From positions 1-10,000 of the forward strand of contig JAIWNK010000117.1 in assembly GCA_020216845.1 (NCBI GenBank): DNA of 10,000 nucleotides. The letters are read 5' to 3'. Below are positions 8,187-10,000 of the stretch, in pieces. Both the position numbers and the translations under genes were made by a program. The DNA is from Anaerolinea sp. Its GTDB lineage: Bacteria > Chloroflexota > Anaerolineae > Anaerolineales > Anaerolineaceae. Position 1 is the stretch's first letter, and every line of letters starts with the position of its first letter. A model generated the notes under the pieces. It was not told the DNA's origin. It searched no databases and saw only the letters and a list, made by a program, of their open reading frames with translations.

Positions 8187-10000
8187 CCCAAAACAACTTG
8201 CACACGATGAGTCTGACCATCGGCAAAAATGGGCAACAAATTACCAACATAGGGATGTCCATCCACACTCACTGAGGCAACGCCCCCATGCACATGCTGC
8301 GGATTTTGCACCTCAATTTCATAGACCGCATGGCGAAAACGTCGCACCACCGTAAAGCCATCCCACTCGGCAGGGATTGCCGGGTCTACCCGCAAGCCAT
8401 CCAATTCAGGCCGGATTCCCAAAATCCAATGCACCGCCACACGATGCAACCACTGTGCCGAGCCCGTATACCAGGTCCACCCCCCGCGCCCATCATAAGG
8501 CGAAAGCGGCCCGTCAATATTCCCTGGGGTCACATACGGTTCAGCCCAATAGCGCTCAAGGTCAGCGCTGCGGTTGGGGGGACAAATACGCCGATAGGCC
8601 TGATAAGCCAATTCAGGCTGTCCCAACCGGGCGTAGGCCCAAACGGCCCAGGTCGCGGCATGGGTATACACCCCGCCATTTTCACGCAGGCCCGGCGCAT
8701 AGCGGGTGACATAACCAATATCCGGACGAGGTCGTGTAAAAGCCGGCCAGTTCAGCAAGGCGCCATGCTCTTTCAGCAAATATTGCGTCACCGCCTCCAT
8801 CGCTTGCCGGGCGCGTCCTTGCTCTGCTGCCCCGCTGATCACCGCCCAAACATTCGGCATGAGGAAAATCTTGCCCTCCTCATTTTGCCGCGAGCCAAGC
8901 AACAACCCCGCATCGGTCGTCGCCTGCCGATACCAGCTGCCATCCCAACCATAACGCTCCAATCCATCGCGCAGCGTCTGCTGCACATCGGCACAACGCG
9001 CCGCAAACACTTCATCCCCGCGGCGCTGTGCCAGGGGAATGAAGCTGCTCAAAATCAGATACAAAAACTCGGCCACCCAAAAGCTCTCGCCCTTCATCTG
9101 CGTCCCAACTGCGCTCAGCCCGTCATTCCAATCATGATCGCCCATCAACGGCACGCCGCGCGGCGAAAAGCGGCGGAATGACAACTCAATGGCACGCTTA
9201 CAATGCAGGTAAAGTGGCTCTGCCGGACCATTCAAATACGGCACCATCTCATCCAAAATCGCAAAGTCCGCCGTCTCTTGCAAATAAGCATCCAAAATGA
9301 ACGGCAACCACAACAAATCATCGGAACAATGCGTGCGCGGGCCGCCGCCACGAATGCTGAACCACCAATGCAATACATCCCCCTCAATGAATTGCTGCGC
9401 AGCATGAAGCAACAATTGCCGACGCGCCTCCTCCGGCACACTTTCTAAGAAAATTTGGCTATCTTGCAATTGATCGCGAAAGCCATAGCCGGCCGAAACC
9501 TGATAGAAAGCCGACTTTCCCCATAACCGGCAAGAAATTGCCTGATACTTACTCCACACATTGGTCATATAGTTCAATGCCAAATCCGGCGTTTGCACCT
9601 GTTCGGCATCCAAAAAGCGCGCCCAAAAGCGCTCCACTGCCTGCAACGTCTCTGTCGCAGCTTGCGCTGAGGTAAAGCGTCGAATCAATGCAGCAGCATC
9701 TTCCTTGCCATCTTCTGCTGCCCCCAGAGTAAACACAATCGTGCGTTCTTGCCCCGGCTGCAAATCTACTTCGACCCGCAGCGCGGCAATTGCATCGCCG
9801 AAGCGACCACACCGCCCAGCCAATTGCGCCTCAAACATGGCCTGTGGCTGATCATCGTTGCGGTACATCCCCAAGAACGATTCCTTATCACAATCAAACG
9901 ATTGCAGAGGTTCACTCACCGCCATGAAAGCTGTATAAGGCCAATCCACGTTGTTATGCCGCCCCAATTCATCCGCAAACCCCCATAAACACTTGCGCGC
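8183..10000 (-). CDS. GH94-family glycoside phosphorylase / NdvB-like domain (N-terminus beyond window)
   Basis: I see 605 residues that stay open to the right edge, so the start lies outside. GH94 enzymes split beta-glucosides with phosphate to give alpha-sugar 1-phosphate, usually in the cytoplasm. Visible signatures, numbered from the first visible residue, are GYGFRDQLQD (171-180), SDDLLWLP (226-233), GDHDWNDGL with the DWND motif (290-293) that carries the catalytic Asp in this family, and GRGGWTWYTGSAQW with YTGSA (511-515), part of the phosphate-binding region. About the first 100 residues are the end of the N-terminal beta-sandwich (GRCGRFGDAIAALRVEVDLQPGQE), followed by the (alpha/alpha)6 barrel and a C-terminal beta domain ending [23 protein letters not shown] and the C-terminal end are most like the GH94 region of cyclic beta-1,2-glucan synthases, from memory of those sequences. 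It could therefore be a beta-1,2-oligoglucan-type phosphorylase, another GH94 specificity such as laminaribiose or cellobiose, or the tail of a large synthase. All expected motifs are intact. Confidence 0.93.
   Translation of the reverse strand, partial: ARKCLWGFADELGRHNNVDWPYTAFMAVSEPLQSFDCDKESFLGMYRNDDQPQAMFEAQLAGRCGRFGDAIAALRVEVDLQPGQERTIVFTLGAAEDGKEDAAALIRRFTSAQAATETLQAVERFWARFLDAEQVQTPDLALNYMTNVWSKYQAISCRLWGKSAFYQVSAGYGFRDQLQDSQIFLESVPEEARRQLLLHAAQQFIEGDVLHWWFSIRGGGPRTHCSDDLLWLPFILDAYLQETADFAILDEMVPYLNGPAEPLYLHCKRAIELSFRRFSPRGVPLMGDHDWNDGLSAVGTQMKGESFWVAEFLYLILSSFIPLAQRRGDEVFAARCADVQQTLRDGLERYGWDGSWYRQATTDAGLLLGSRQNEEGKIFLMPNVWAVISGAAEQGRARQAMEAVTQYLLKEHGALLNWPAFTRPRPDIGYVTRYAPGLRENGGVYTHAATWAVWAYARLGQPELAYQAYRRICPPNRSADLERYWAEPYVTPGNIDGPLSPYDGRGGWTWYTGSAQWLHRVAVHWILGIRPELDGLRVDPAIPAEWDGFTVVRRFRHAVYEIEVQNPQHVHGGVASVSVDGHPYVGNLLPIFADGQTHRVQVVLG

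Noticed and set aside
8288..9181. 297-codon plus-strand ORF opposite the GH94 gene
   Set aside because: The opposite strand carries all the GH94 motifs; the plus frame is an Arg/His/Pro-rich shadow.

Overview
The window is a single block of genes on the minus strand, read from right to left, with almost no non-coding DNA. In transcription order it holds: the C-terminal part of a GH94-family glycoside phosphorylase (right edge to 8183); a lipid-anchored sugar-binding protein (8088 to 6628); a 951-residue second binding protein with extra N-terminal modules (6563 to 3708); two CUT1-type inner-membrane permeases (3718 to 2810 and 2801 to 1896); and a secreted/membrane protein combining an NHL beta-propeller, a TPR-like segment and a Yip1-type membrane domain (1899 to the left edge, where it is cut). 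No RNA gene, insertion sequence or CRISPR array is visible, and no plus-strand gene is convincing.

The organism is most likely a Chloroflexota bacterium (Anaerolineae- or Caldilineae-like). This is inference. It rests on moderate GC content, strong GGAGG-type ribosome sites, and a lipoprotein with a long repetitive A-P-x-E-P-T-K linker straight after its lipobox cysteine, a style common in that phylum. A Gram-positive such as Paenibacillus is possible as a donor or relative for the transporter module, since I recall similar large binding proteins and NHL/Yip1 proteins there.

The genes read as an uptake-and-phosphorolysis locus for a beta-linked gluco-oligosaccharide. The binding proteins would capture the sugar outside the cell, the two permeases would import it using an ATPase encoded elsewhere (none is in the window), and the GH94 enzyme would split it with phosphate to give a sugar 1-phosphate. 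The visible GH94 part resembles the C-terminal region of cyclic beta-1,2-glucan synthases (NdvB/ChvB), which makes beta-1,2-glucan a candidate substrate. The N-terminus is outside the window, so a complete stand-alone phosphorylase and the tail of a larger glucan synthase cannot be told apart.

Coupling is tight: an 11-nt overlap between the large binding protein and permease 1, an 8-nt gap between the permeases, and a 4-nt ATGA overlap between permease 2 and the NHL/Yip1 gene. The only real gaps are 64 nt (6564-6627), holding a perfect 13-bp hairpin followed by a T-run that looks like an internal attenuator, and about 94 nt (8089-8182), an AT-rich leader with an almost perfect Shine-Dalgarno sequence and a possible 33-codon ORF. 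The most unusual parts are the NHL-TPR-Yip1 protein and the modular binding protein, which together suggest a CUT1 importer with extra envelope components.
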